From: Jeotgalibacillus malaysiensis
Lineage (GTDB): Bacteria > Bacillota > Bacilli > Bacillales > Jeotgalibacillaceae
Assembly: GCA_000818095.1 (NCBI GenBank)
Contig: CP009416.1
Location: 2,898,501 to 2,962,500, forward strand
Direction of reading: 5' to 3'
DNA length: 64,000 bases
In this document: piece by piece, positions 1 through 9,328 of the stretch
Numbering within the stretch: position 1 is the stretch's first letter
Layout of the letters: every line of letters begins with the position of its first letter
The notes under the pieces: model-generated
Database searches by the model: none
What the model was told of the DNA's origin: nothing
Seen by the model: only the letters and a program-made list of their open reading frames with translations
Made by a program: the position numbers and the translations under genes

Positions 1-32
1 GCAATCGTAATTGCCGCTGCATGTATAATCAT
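1..32 (-). CDS. cbiB: Start of a probable cbiB (adenosylcobinamide-phosphate synthase), cut by window edge
   Basis: Only about ten codons are visible. The ATG overlaps the stop codon of the upstream ATPase-CbiZ gene in an ATGA arrangement, and a GGGAA-type ribosome binding site lies just before it. The visible residues MIIHAAAITI are hydrophobic, as expected for the membrane enzyme CbiB. CbiB follows logically after CbiZ: CbiZ cuts adenosylcobinamide to adenosylcobyric acid, and CbiB rebuilds adenosylcobinamide (phosphate). The identification rests on context and a few residues, so it is tentative; another cobamide-salvage gene such as cobD is possible. Confidence 0.4.
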   Translation of the reverse strand, partial: MIIHAAAITI

Positions 33-1495
33 GATATTCCCTTTCTTTTACGGTAAATCTGTATGGCTTCTGTCGTGCACTCGACAATTCCTTTACCGAT
101 CAGCTTTCCAAGCGGAGTAATAGAGCCCGCATACTGCACGAATGGTCCATGCTGCGTTGCTGCTACCATGGCGCTGTCAGTTGAGGTGCCGGTTGCAAGT
201 GTCCCTGTCAGCGGATCTTTCACATCAGCGTTTTGCAGCGCTTTTACTTTTGCTTCAGTGGCCGTCATCATTGCCTGAATAAATGCTTCATCAGACAGTT
301 TTCCGTTGATAAAGATCCAGCTGTTGATCGTACCGATTGTCGCCTGGCGATCCCGTTCATGGGAAAGCGAGACGTCAACTGCGTTTCCAACTCCTGCAGT
401 GACAGCAATGACAACTGATAAACCATTGTCTTCGTATTCACGAATGACAACATCCTCAACCATCACGGCTGTCATCATGCCGACTGTATCCGCTGCATTC
501 CATCCATTTTTCGCAGCGTACATCTTCATATCCTCATAACTGTCATCACATTCATAATCCATCGGCACGTGCCGGTTCACAAAATGATGATACCAGCCAA
601 GTCCCGCTCCGATCACGGCAGATGATAATGTCTTTAGAGACTGCGGTGCTTCAACATGAATATGGTCAGCAGTAATTGTGAAATGATCTTTTGTAATTTC
701 TGACGGCATGCTCTGCCCATGGTTTGGCAGCAGCGTAACCTGCGGCTTTGGCAGCTCAGGGTGCGACTGCGTATGGACGCGTGCCTGATACACCCGCTCA
801 ACCGTTTCTTTGTTCATGACATGCCCCGGTTCAGCCAGCTGCACGGTTTCCCCGTTGTGTAAAAGCAGCAGGCGGTCGCAGTATAATGAGGCAATATTTA
901 AGTCATGAAAAATTGATATGACTGTCAGTTCATGTGTTTCCGTCCATTCCCTTAAGAGATCAAGCAGCTGCTTCTGATATGACAGATCCAGGTGATTCGT
1001 CGGCTCATCCAGTAAAAGCAGCTTCGGCTCTTGCGCCAGTGCCTGTGCTAAAAATACGCGCTGACGCTCTCCTCCTGAAAGGTCCTGAATCGATTTTCCT
1101 TCAAACTCAAGAACCCCAGTTTGCTTCATGGCTTCTTTAACTGCTTTTTCATCACGGGCAGTCCATGGTGCAAACATACCTTTCTGGTGAGGATAGCGGC
1201 CCATCGACACCGTTTCACGCACCGTATAGTCAAATGCATGACTGTGCAGCTGCGGCAGTACGGCGATTTCACGGGCGAGCTGTTTGGCTGAATAATCTTT
1301 TAGCGGCTGTTCCTTAAATGAAACATCCCCTGAGCGACATGGCAAAAGTCCGCTAATCATTTTCATAAGCGTTGTTTTCCCGCTGCCATTCGGTCCAAGA
1401 ATGCCGAGAATCTCCTGCTTCTGAAGCTCAAAAGAAATATTTTTCACGACGTCCTTTTCACCATATCCGCCACTGATCTTTGAAGCCTTCAGCAT
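29..1495 (-). CDS. btuD: Cobalamin/cobinamide ABC transporter ATPase fused to CbiZ-type adenosylcobinamide amidohydrolase
   Basis: Two domains in one 488-residue chain. Residues about 1-250 are a BtuD/FecE-type ATPase: Walker A GPNGSGKTT near 34-42, signature LSGGERQR near 139, Walker B LLLLDEPTNHLDL near 158. Residues about 275-488 are a CbiZ domain with the family stretches VTAGVGNAVDV, GTINSWIFINGKLSDEA and GTLATGTSTDSAMVAATQ. By family knowledge the ATPase drives corrinoid import, and CbiZ hydrolyses the aminopropanol amide of adenosylcobinamide so that the corrinoid can be re-used. The start ATG follows AAAGGAGAGG and is two bases from the btuC stop. The same fusion is known in B. subtilis YvrA. 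It is the third gene of a riboswitch-controlled operon and leads into a probable cbiB. Confidence 0.93.
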   Translation of the reverse strand: MLKASKISGGYGEKDVVKNISFELQKQEILGILGPNGSGKTTLMKMISGLLPCRSGDVSFKEQPLKDYSAKQLAREIAVLPQLHSHAFDYTVRETVSMGRYPHQKGMFAPWTARDEKAVKEAMKQTGVLEFEGKSIQDLSGGERQRVFLAQALAQEPKLLLLDEPTNHLDLSYQKQLLDLLREWTETHELTVISIFHDLNIASLYCDRLLLLHNGETVQLAEPGHVMNKETVERVYQARVHTQSHPELPKPQVTLLPNHGQSMPSEITKDHFTITADHIHVEAPQSLKTLSSAVIGAGLGWYHHFVNRHVPMDYECDDSYEDMKMYAAKNGWNAADTVGMMTAVMVEDVVIREYEDNGLSVVIAVTAGVGNAVDVSLSHERDRQATIGTINSWIFINGKLSDEAFIQAMMTATEAKVKALQNADVKDPLTGTLATGTSTDSAMVAATQHGPFVQYAGSITPLGKLIGKGIVECTTEAIQIYRKRKGIS

Positions 1496-1497
1496 CG

Positions 1498-2529
1498 CTA
1501 TCCTCTCCTTTCCTTACGTTTTTGTATGAGTATTAATCCAAAGACAGGTGCTCCGATTAAAGCCGTGATCACACCGATCGGAAGCTCAGTTGGTGCGACA
1601 ATCGTTCTTGCAACAAGGTCGCATAAAATCAGCAGGCTCGCTCCATTTAGAATAGAAAGCGGCAGTACATGGCGATGATCTGAACCTGTAAGCATTCTGA
1701 CCATGTGCGGCACGACAAGCCCGACAAAGCCGATCGTCCCGGACACTGCCACTGCTGCCCCGGTTAATAATGAACCTGAAGCTAACACAACGAATTTCCT
1801 CCGCTGAACGTTCACCCCTAAATGCTGGGCCCGCTCCTCGCCAAATGCCATGGCATTCAGCTCGCGTGCGTTCCAGATCAACAGGAGTACACCAATCACA
1901 AAGAACGGTGCGATCAGGCGGATATATTCCCATCCTCTCATCGATACACTGCCAAGCAGCCAGTTGATGATCTGTCTGAGCTCATCTCCTGTTAACGCAA
2001 TCATCAGCGATAAAATGGAGCCGAGAAACGAACTGAAAATAATCCCCGTCAGAATAATCGTTTCCATTTTCATTGATTTCTCAACCATTCTAGCAAAACC
2101 AAGCACGATGATTAATGTCAGTAATGCGGCTAAAATACTGATAACCGGCAATGTGAAGCTGCCAAGTCCCGGGATCGTCAGTCCGAGGAAAATGGTTGCC
2201 ACTGCGCCGACTGATGCACCGGATGAAACGCCCAGCGTATACGGGTCAGCGAGCGGGTTTTTCAAAAGCCCCTGAAAAGAAGCCCCGGCAATTGCAAGGG
2301 AAGCACCTACAAGCGCCGCAAGCACAACCCTTGGAAACCTGATATCAAGTACAATTGAACTGAACATCGGATCCAGCGCTTCTCTGTTACTGAATGCACC
2401 TGCAAAAATGCTGAGCATTTCCACGAATGGCACCCGTACAGAGCCGACTGTGACCCCAAGTGTGAATGCAGTCAGTAACAGCAGGATGGAAACAGCGTAT
2501 CCCGCCCAGACTTTATTCCGCGAAAACAT
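1498..2529 (-). CDS. btuC: Cobalamin ABC transporter permease BtuC (FecCD family)
   Basis: About 343 residues with the roughly ten membrane segments usual for FecCD permeases; recognisable stretches are LAALVGASLAIAGASFQG, NPLADPYTLGVSSGASVGA and GFVGLVVPHMVRMLTG. It forms the membrane channel for corrinoids delivered by BtuF and powered by the downstream ATPase-CbiZ. I place the start at the ATG of MFSRNKVW, which overlaps the end of btuF by 17 bp and suggests translational coupling; an in-frame TTG 21 bp upstream is the alternative. The family also imports siderophores, but the riboswitch and the CbiZ partner make B12 the likely substrate. Confidence 0.92.
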   Translation of the reverse strand: MFSRNKVWAGYAVSILLLLTAFTLGVTVGSVRVPFVEMLSIFAGAFSNREALDPMFSSIVLDIRFPRVVLAALVGASLAIAGASFQGLLKNPLADPYTLGVSSGASVGAVATIFLGLTIPGLGSFTLPVISILAALLTLIIVLGFARMVEKSMKMETIILTGIIFSSFLGSILSLMIALTGDELRQIINWLLGSVSMRGWEYIRLIAPFFVIGVLLLIWNARELNAMAFGEERAQHLGVNVQRRKFVVLASGSLLTGAAVAVSGTIGFVGLVVPHMVRMLTGSDHRHVLPLSILNGASLLILCDLVARTIVAPTELPIGVITALIGAPVFGLILIQKRKERRG

Positions 2530-3493
2530 CAGGATAGACCGCTTCTGCAAGCGCCTGCGTTCCTTCTACAAGTCTCGGACCTGAACGTGTAACAGGATCT
2601 GAAGGAACTAAATACACATCTTCATTAGTCACAGCCGTCACCTGACTGAATCCTTCATAACCCATCCACTGTGCCACTGCATCCTCAACAAAATCACCAT
2701 ATGTCAATAACGCGACTTCAGGATTACGCGAGACAACTTCCTCTTCTGTTAAAGGAACGAATCCTTCCTGATCTGCCATCACGTTTTCAGCATTGATCAG
2801 ATCAAGCATTTCCTGAATAAATGTGTTGTTAGCAGCTACATACATTTCAGGCGGTCCTGCTACATCCACTAATACTGACTTACGGTCCTCTTCCGAAATC
2901 GCTGATGCTTTTTCAGCAATCTCATCAAAGCCTGCCTGCATATCAGCAACAATCTGCTCTGCTTCTTCAGTTGTTCCAGTCACCTGGCCAATCATGTCGA
3001 TCGTGTCATATACTTCATCAAACGTCATTGCATTTTCAATGACAACAACCGGAATACCTGCATCTTCAATCTGCTGAAGACCATCTGCACCGCCCGGATT
3101 TGACGCATGTGCAAGCACAACATCAGGCTGAAGAGCAATAATCTTTTCTACGTTAAACTCCATGCCCCCGATTTTCTCAACGTCCATTGCTTCTTCAGGA
3201 TAGTTGTCAAAATCAGATACACCGACGATTTCTTCATCAAGTCCAAGTGCATAGGCGATTTCTGTATTACTTGGCAGCATGGAAACAATCGCATCAGGCT
3301 GCTCTTCGATTGTGATCTCATCGCCGTTTGCATCTGTTACTGTGACCGGGAATGATGAATCTGACTCAGCAGGTTCTTCTGCTGATTCTTCCTGTTCCTG
3401 ATCGTCTGCCGGTGCTTCTGTTGTTTCTTCTGTGCTGTCTGAGCAGGCTGCGAGTACGCCTGCTGCGAGTAAAACTGGTAACCATTTTTTCAT
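2513..3493 (-). CDS. btuF: Cobalamin-binding lipoprotein BtuF
   Basis: A 326-residue lipoprotein. The signal peptide MKKWLPVLLAAGVLAAC ends in a lipobox (LAAC, Cys17), followed by an acidic Ser/Thr/Glu linker to about residue 48. The rest is a helical-backbone metal-receptor fold of the BtuF/FepB type (SMLPSNTEIAYALGLDEEIVGVSD; LQPDVVLAH). It captures cobalamin or cobinamide outside the membrane and hands it to BtuC. The start has a GGAGG site nine bases upstream. It is the first gene of the operon; its 5' leader holds a repeat element and a cobalamin riboswitch. Confidence 0.92.
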   Translation of the reverse strand: MKKWLPVLLAAGVLAACSDSTEETTEAPADDQEQEESAEEPAESDSSFPVTVTDANGDEITIEEQPDAIVSMLPSNTEIAYALGLDEEIVGVSDFDNYPEEAMDVEKIGGMEFNVEKIIALQPDVVLAHASNPGGADGLQQIEDAGIPVVVIENAMTFDEVYDTIDMIGQVTGTTEEAEQIVADMQAGFDEIAEKASAISEEDRKSVLVDVAGPPEMYVAANNTFIQEMLDLINAENVMADQEGFVPLTEEEVVSRNPEVALLTYGDFVEDAVAQWMGYEGFSQVTAVTNEDVYLVPSDPVTRSGPRLVEGTQALAEAVYPDVFAE

Positions 3494-3539
3494 TTTGTGT
3501 TCCTCCGTCTCTTATGTAGCTTGTCTGGATTAAAAGATT

Positions 3540-3667
3540 GACGCCTGATCTCCGTTACAGGCGGACGCTTTCCGGACGGTGGTTGCTGAGCCTCCTCAGG
3601 CAAGCCTTGCGGGGTCTCAGCTTCCCACTTCTCGTCCCGGAGTCGCCGCCTTCCACTGCGATCAGCG
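3540..3667. repeat. About 125-bp imperfect palindromic repeat (family P), copy 1
   Basis: The left arm (GATCTCCG..GGCGGACGCTTTCCGGACGG) pairs with the right arm (CGTCCCGGAGTCGCCGCC..GATC), and the centre holds GAGCCTCCTCAGGC and GCGGGGTCTCAGC. It lies in the btuF leader, between the riboswitch terminator and the btuF start, so it must be transcribed when the riboswitch reads through. Confidence 0.85.
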
Positions 3668-3753
3668 CTTCATATTACAGCTTTTTATCTGTGAACATTT
3701 AAAAATCACTGTGAAAATTCTTGGTGACGATCCCCCTCATTCTATTTTTGACA

Positions 3754-3780
3754 ATAAAAAAACATCTCACGCGGGAGATG
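3754..3780 (-). terminator. Expression-platform terminator of the cobalamin riboswitch
   Basis: On the minus strand a CATCTC/GAGATG hairpin (3763-3780) is followed by a T-rich run. Just upstream, CTGCAACCC (about 3783-3795) can pair with GGGTGTTGCAG (about 3822-3835), giving a plausible alternative pairing that competes with the terminator. This is a transcription-attenuation layout. Confidence 0.7.
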
Positions 3781-3867
3781 CAGGGTTGCAGGGTATAGCC
3801 GTATGTAAAAAAACGGAGAGACTGCAACACCCGCCCATATCCTCGTAGGCGTGTCTGGTGCTTGGAA

Positions 3868-4030
3868 TCAAGGCAGGTCTCCTGGCTTATGACGATCAGC
3901 GTTTGCCTCCTTCCCATAGCTTAAGCTACAGTGGCTACGGCAGACACAAGTCATTTACAGTGGCGGGACCGCGCTGGAATTACACCAGCTTCCCTTTTAA
4001 CTGATCATTGATGATCAGCACCTCTATCCG
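3868..4030 (-). promoter_or_regulatory. Cobalamin (AdoCbl) riboswitch controlling the btu operon
   Basis: Read on the minus strand, the hallmark pieces occur in order: GAGGTGC, AAAAGGGAA, a hairpin ending in the B12-box-like GCCACTG (GTCCCGCCACTGTAAATGAC), a second GCCACTGT with GGGAAGG, and the closing GGAGACCTGCC. This matches the conserved cobalamin riboswitch core. It controls btuF-btuC-btuD/cbiZ through the terminator at 3754-3780: expression is expected when the cobamide level is low. Confidence 0.92.
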
Positions 4031-4171
4031 TTCATATTGAAATGTTTTTCCAATGCTATTATAGCACTTAGTGTCAGAAAATGTGCAAGGGTTTTTTTGG
4101 ATGACGGGGGTTCAGGAGAAAACTTGTGGTGTTCAGAAGATCATGCCAAATGATCTATCGACCAAACCCAC

Positions 4172-4201
4172 TTAAAAGCCGCCCGGCGCAGGCCGGACGG
4201 C
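4172..4201 (-). terminator. Intrinsic terminator after the dioxygenase gene
   Basis: GCCGTCCGGC pairs with the GC-rich GCCGGGCGGC, followed by a short T run on the minus strand, seven bases past the stop codon. Confidence 0.75.
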
Positions 4202-4208
4202 AGACAAA

Positions 4209-5183
4209 TCAGCTTTTGATTTCAAGTGGTCTTAAGCTCGCTTCGATTTCTGCGCGCTTTGGCTCAAGGAATGGCGGCAGTGCCAATTCTTCTCCAAGAT
4301 GCTCCATATCCTCATCTGTTGCAAAGCCCGGCTCATCGGTTGCGAGCTCAAACAGAATACCGTTTGACTCACGGAAGTAGATTGAGCGGAAATAATAACG
4401 GTCCACTTCACCTGACGTCATTAAACCGAAGCTGCGAATACGGTCATCCCACTTTTCATAGTCTTCAAAAGTCGGAATCCGGAATGCTACGTGGTGCACG
4501 CTGCCCCTGCCAGGACGTTCAGGTGGAAGATCCGGACGCTCTTCGATATGCACTTCAGCACCAGTGCCGCCTTCTGCAACCGACATGACCTGGATCGCAG
4601 GCAGTTCAGCGCCGGCTCGGTTCGGATACTCTCCCACTTTTTCAAATCCAAGCACCTGCTCAAGCACTGCAATCGTCTTTTCTGCGCGGCGAACAGTCAG
4701 TGTGACCGGTCCAAGGCCTACAATCGCATGCTCTTCCGGAACATCAGCGCCAGTCCATGGCACACCTGGTGCAACGCCTTCTTCGCCATTATCTGCTACA
4801 AGCATCAGACGTGATCCTTCTTCATCCTCAAAATAAAGTGTGTCACGGCCCGCACGCTTTTCAATGTCATCATGACGAACATTCAACTCTTCAAAACGCT
4901 TTTTCCAGTAGTGAAGAGATTCAGTTGTCGGCACACGGAACGCCGTATTTGAAATACTTGAAACGCCCGGGTAAGTGCGGCCGGCCATCGGGATATCAAA
5001 GTAAGTCATATCCGTTCCCGGACTGCCGACTGCATCTGCATAAAATAAGTGATAAGAAGAGGTGCTATCCTGGTTTACAGTCTTCTTAACAAGGCGCATG
5101 CCTAATGTTTGTGTAAAAAATTTATGATTTTTCTCAGCAGCCGAAGTGATTGCTGATACGTGATGAATTCCTGTTACTTTCAT
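4209..5183 (-). CDS. Ring-cleaving dioxygenase of the MhqO/MhqA type (VOC/glyoxalase superfamily)
   Basis: A 324-residue protein with two tandem vicinal-oxygen-chelate domains. The first begins with GIHHVSAIT; the second carries VHHVAFRIP near residue 220 and FELATDEPGF near 270. The metal ligands would be the His of GIHH, the His of VHHVAF and the Glu of FELAT. Relatives in B. subtilis (MhqA, MhqE, MhqO) deal with hydroquinones and catechols. The start is the ATG of MKVTG, eight bases after AAAGGAG; a GTG nine bases upstream is less likely. Two MhqR-like palindromes flank the promoter, supporting a role in quinone stress. Which of the paralogous Mhq enzymes it corresponds to cannot be decided here. 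Confidence 0.88.
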   Translation of the reverse strand: MKVTGIHHVSAITSAAEKNHKFFTQTLGMRLVKKTVNQDSTSSYHLFYADAVGSPGTDMTYFDIPMAGRTYPGVSSISNTAFRVPTTESLHYWKKRFEELNVRHDDIEKRAGRDTLYFEDEEGSRLMLVADNGEEGVAPGVPWTGADVPEEHAIVGLGPVTLTVRRAEKTIAVLEQVLGFEKVGEYPNRAGAELPAIQVMSVAEGGTGAEVHIEERPDLPPERPGRGSVHHVAFRIPTFEDYEKWDDRIRSFGLMTSGEVDRYYFRSIYFRESNGILFELATDEPGFATDEDMEHLGEELALPPFLEPKRAEIEASLRPLEIKS

Positions 5184-5198
5184 GTTTAACACTCCTTT

Positions 5199-5284
5199 TA
5201 TCTCGAAACTGAGATATTTTCTATCTTTATTGTATGCCTGATTGTAAATGAATGCAAGAAAAATATCTCGAATTCGAGATATTT
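5199..5284 (-). promoter_or_regulatory. Promoter with two MhqR-like operators
   Basis: On the minus strand, -35 TTGCAT (5252-5257) and -10 TACAAT (5229-5234) are 17 bp apart. A perfect palindrome TATCTCGAATTCGAGATA (5264-5281) lies just upstream of the -35, and a degenerate copy TATCTCGAAACTGAGATA (5199-5216) lies downstream of the start point. Both match the published MhqR box of B. subtilis. The arrangement fits repression lifted by quinone electrophiles. No mhqR gene is in this window. Confidence 0.88.
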
Positions 5285-5309
5285 TTTAATTTGCTGTATT
5301 TTCGTTGGA

Positions 5310-5417
5310 GTTGTAGCATTCCCTGCGCAGGTTGTAGCGATACACCCGGGTGTTTGTTGTTATTCAACTCCAGATTGTTGCAATGGCCCACCCGGGTTGT
5401 CCCAATCCGTATCCAGC
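5310..5417. repeat. 21-bp phased array A (TTGT motif)
   Basis: TTGT or TTGTTG motifs begin at 5311, 5332, 5354, 5375 and 5397, steps of 21-22 bp, with unrelated sequence between. The second unit holds GTAGCGATACACCCGGG, an element also seen in arrays B, C and H. The array fills the space between the terminator of the next gene and the Mhq-type promoter. Confidence 0.75.
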
Positions 5418-5447
5418 CTGTAATCTGTCACCACCATCACCTGACAC

Positions 5448-5481
5448 AAAAAACCTTCCCACCTTTTGAAAGATGGGAAAG
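5448..5481 (-). terminator. Intrinsic terminator of the orphan membrane-protein gene
   Basis: CTTTCCCATCTTTC pairs with GGTGGGAAGG and is followed by TTTTTTG on the minus strand. Confidence 0.75.
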
Positions 5482-5486
5482 CTATT

Positions 5487-6281
5487 TCACTCCACATCCC
5501 GAAACCTGAACATAGACTCATAATAGTGCGTGCGAATATCCGTCTTAAAAGAAGATCTGCTCCAAACATTTGAACGATCATTGGTTTCTTCTGTCTCAAC
5601 TAACCTCAGCTCACCACCGTCAAGGGTCATAATATTAGACTCAACTATTTTTAATTCATTCTGATTGGCATCTAATGCACGAATCCTTACCTGTACCTCT
5701 TTCTCTTCATCGAGGTTATTTTTCACATAAAAGTAATTGCTGTATTCCTCATTATAACAACTTGATGTTTGCCTTCTGAGACATTCCTGCTCTGAATTCA
5801 TGAAAAGAACGCTCACTTCTTCATTCGTTTCTTCTTCTGAAAGTGCCTCAATCGCCTTATCTAATTTGTACGTGTAAGACGCCTTTTGTCCAAGAGGAAA
5901 AACCCAGGTTCCGAAAAACAGAATAACGAAACAAAATACTCCTGTAAAAATCCATATAGCCTTAGGGTTATGAAAGGATTTAGGCGCACCTTTGTACTTA
6001 ATGCTCACAATAATATTGATAATGGCGAAGAAAAGCAGAAAAGCTCCCGCCATGATGAACACAACCATCAGTTCAAATGAATTTTGAAAGAATGGAAGGT
6101 GATAAAAGTTGTAAAAATAAGTATTCACTATAACACTGATTAAAATGAGTGAGAGGAAAAGAATCCCTGGCTTTTTCCACTCAATTTTTTCCCGTTTTCC
6201 ATTTTTCACATCCACTGAACTCCAGAGCATCCAGATAAAAGGCAGGAGAAAAATAATAATGACTGTTGCAATAATACCCAT
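5487..6281 (-). CDS. Uncharacterised membrane protein with an extracytoplasmic C-terminal domain
   Basis: I do not recognise this protein. From the preferred ATG (MGIIATVIIIFLLPFIWML, nine bases after AAAGG) it has about 264 residues. Four hydrophobic segments lie near 2-20, 40-57, 68-92 and 110-130, followed by a soluble domain of about 130 residues. That domain holds a Cys pair (ECLRRQTSSC) and is otherwise rich in Glu and Asn. In-frame codons further upstream exist but lack a ribosome binding site. It stands alone between two terminators, flanked by phased arrays A and B. The base composition is more AT-rich than that of its neighbours. Confidence 0.7.
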   Translation of the reverse strand: MGIIATVIIIFLLPFIWMLWSSVDVKNGKREKIEWKKPGILFLSLILISVIVNTYFYNFYHLPFFQNSFELMVVFIMAGAFLLFFAIINIIVSIKYKGAPKSFHNPKAIWIFTGVFCFVILFFGTWVFPLGQKASYTYKLDKAIEALSEEETNEEVSVLFMNSEQECLRRQTSSCYNEEYSNYFYVKNNLDEEKEVQVRIRALDANQNELKIVESNIMTLDGGELRLVETEETNDRSNVWSRSSFKTDIRTHYYESMFRFRDVE

Positions 6282-6459
6282 TGTATTCATCCTTTCTGAC
6301 GATAGATTGACAGCTAATTTAAATGCATATACAACTACTCCCCAAAGGATAGATACCTTATTTTTACATTGATTAAACAACAAATAAGGAATTTTAAGTA
6401 AATTTAGCAGCCCTGCTAAATGATATCAAATACTGTATGTATTAGCAATTCAAGGAAAA

Positions 6460-6491
6460 GGGATAACTTCAATATATATTGAAATTATCCC
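6460..6491. terminator. Long AT-rich hairpin
   Basis: GGGATAA and TTATCCC enclose TTCAATATATATTGAA, giving a nearly perfect 32-nt hairpin with T-rich tracts on the plus-strand side. It could be a back-up terminator between the mccB transcript and the upstream region of the orphan membrane-protein gene. Confidence 0.45.
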
Positions 6492-6505
6492 TTCTTCTTC
6501 TCAGG

Positions 6506-6611
6506 TTGACCCGATACACCCGTGGATTTGTTGCAATTCCGTGCTAATTTGTCTCTTTACCCCCATAATTTGTTGCTATCTTGCGCCTGCTTGTACCTTT
6601 TCCGCTTAAAA
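6506..6611. repeat. 21-bp phased array B (TTGT motif)
   Basis: TTG/TTGT motifs start at 6506, 6528, 6549, 6570 and 6591 (steps 22, 21, 21, 21). The first unit contains CGATACACCCG as in array A. It lies downstream of the mccB terminator. Confidence 0.75.
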
Positions 6612-6658
6612 CCACCGCAATCCCCAACCGACTCTCAGCCCCCAGCAGCATCAACACG

Positions 6659-6684
6659 AAAAAACCGCCCCAATCAAGGAGCGG
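6659..6684 (-). terminator. Intrinsic terminator after mccB
   Basis: CCGCTCC and GGGGCGG pair around a TTGATT loop, followed by TTTTTTC on the minus strand, ten bases past the mccB stop. Confidence 0.85.
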
Positions 6685-6694
6685 CTTATCGCTA

Positions 6695-7840
<1,146 letters not shown>

Positions 7841-8761
7841 TTAACCACCTTCATATATATTCTGACTCAGGTACCGTTCACTGCTATCTGCAAATACAGT
7901 GACAATATGGCTGCTTTTTTCAGCTGATTCCGCTTCCTTCAGTGCCGCATGAAATGCTGCACCGGAAGAGCTGCCGACAAGCAGTCCTTCTTTTAGAGCC
8001 AGTTCTTTTACCCAGTAAAAAGCGTCCTTATCATCTACCGTGTGAATCGCATTAAAAAGTTCGCGATCCATATACTCAGGAAGAAATTCCATTCCGATTC
8101 CTTCTGTCTTATGCGGACCAGACTCTCCGCCATTAATCGTTGAGCCCTCAGGTTCTACGATCACCGTTTTAATCTCAGGATTTTGATCCTTTAAGTAACG
8201 GGCATTTCCCATAAATGTACCGCCCGTTCCTGCTCCGGCTACGAAAATATCAATCTTACCGTCCATGTCACGCCAGAGCTCAGGACCCATCGTTTTATAA
8301 TACGTCTCAGGGTTGGCAGGGTTACCGAACTGCGCCGGGGAAAATGAACCAGGCGTCTCGCGCACTAGCTCTTCAGCTTTTGCGATCGCACCCTTCATTC
8401 CCTCAGCAGTCGGTGTATTTACAACCTCTGCGCCAAGTGCGCGCATGAGCGTCTGCTTTTCGACACTGAATTTTTCAGGTGTCACAAAAATCACCTTAAA
8501 GCCGCGCCCGACAGCTGCAAGTGCAACACCGATGCCTGTATTTCCGGCAGTCGGTTCGATAATCGTGCCGCCTTCTTTTAGCTCACCGCGTTTCAGTGCG
8601 TCTGCAATGAGCTCCATGCCAAGGCGGTCTTTCACGCTCCCGCCCGGATTAAAATACTCCAGTTTCGCAAAAATCCGGCATTCGTTTGGAACCGGAATGC
8701 CGGAGATTTCTACGACCGGCGTATTGCCGATCAGTTCGTGCACGCTTTTTGCCACGTTCAT
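7841..8761 (-). CDS. mccA: Cystathionine beta-synthase-type enzyme MccA (CysK-like)
   Basis: A 306-residue fold-type II PLP enzyme. The PLP lysine is in NPGGSVKDRLGM near residue 43, the asparagine loop is EPTAGNTGIG near 68, and the phosphate loop is GAGTGGTFMG near 176. It joins homocysteine with O-acetylserine (or serine) to give cystathionine. It lacks the CBS regulatory domain, as B. subtilis MccA does. The ATG directly follows the luxS stop, with its GAGGAAG site inside luxS, so the two genes are translated from one message. O-acetylserine sulfhydrylase (CysK) is the look-alike; pairing with mccB favours MccA. Confidence 0.9.
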   Translation of the reverse strand: MNVAKSVHELIGNTPVVEISGIPVPNECRIFAKLEYFNPGGSVKDRLGMELIADALKRGELKEGGTIIEPTAGNTGIGVALAAVGRGFKVIFVTPEKFSVEKQTLMRALGAEVVNTPTAEGMKGAIAKAEELVRETPGSFSPAQFGNPANPETYYKTMGPELWRDMDGKIDIFVAGAGTGGTFMGNARYLKDQNPEIKTVIVEPEGSTINGGESGPHKTEGIGMEFLPEYMDRELFNAIHTVDDKDAFYWVKELALKEGLLVGSSSGAAFHAALKEAESAEKSSHIVTVFADSSERYLSQNIYEGG

Positions 8762-9235
8762 TTATGCTTCCTCACCAAAAACATCTTTCCACTCATCGCG
8801 CTTTGCAAGCATATCAGCAGCAATTTCCTTGGCACCTTCAAGGCTGTGATTCGCTGCCCATCCGCACTGAACTTCGTTGCACGCCGGTACTTCATCAGCT
8901 TGTAGTACATCGTTCAGCGTTGCTTCGATTGCGTTAAGAATTTCATCATAGTTATCGTGGTTGAGCACTGCAAGGTAGAATCCTGTCTGGCAGCCCATCG
9001 GTCCGATATCCACTACGTTATCGAGGTGATTACGGATATTTTCAGCCATTAAATGCTCAATTGAATGAAGACCGTCCATTTTCATGTGCTCTTTGTTCGG
9101 CTGCTTAAAGCGCATGTCATACTTATGAATCTCGTCGCCGTTCTGCCCTTTAGTCACGCCTACAAGACGTACATAAGGTGCTTTTACTTTCGTGTGGTCA
9201 AGATTGAAGCTTTCTACATTCATTTTCTTTGTCAT
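8762..9235 (-). CDS. luxS: S-ribosylhomocysteine lyase LuxS (AI-2 synthase)
   Basis: 157 residues, the usual length. Metal-binding [15 protein letters not shown] near residues 54-68 carries the HxxEH motif, and [10 protein letters not shown] holds the catalytic Cys near 84. LuxS splits S-ribosylhomocysteine into homocysteine and DPD, the precursor of autoinducer-2. The start is the ATG of [10 protein letters not shown], after AAAGGAGAG. Homocysteine made here can pass straight to MccA and MccB, encoded by the next two genes. In B. subtilis the corresponding slot is held by mtnN, and luxS lies elsewhere. Confidence 0.96.
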   Translation of the reverse strand: MTKKMNVESFNLDHTKVKAPYVRLVGVTKGQNGDEIHKYDMRFKQPNKEHMKMDGLHSIEHLMAENIRNHLDNVVDIGPMGCQTGFYLAVLNHDNYDEILNAIEATLNDVLQADEVPACNEVQCGWAANHSLEGAKEIAADMLAKRDEWKDVFGEEA

Positions 9236-9328
9236 GTGAAATCTCTCCTTTGAAAGTGTGATTGTGTTTATCTTAACTGGTCTGGTGATGGGATGTACAG
9301 GGATTTCCATTGGTGTTTACATTATTTA

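Noticed and set aside
6460-6491. AT-rich hairpin as a regulator-binding site
   Set aside because: The placement after mccB and the near-perfect stem fit a transcription terminator or RNA structure better than an operator.
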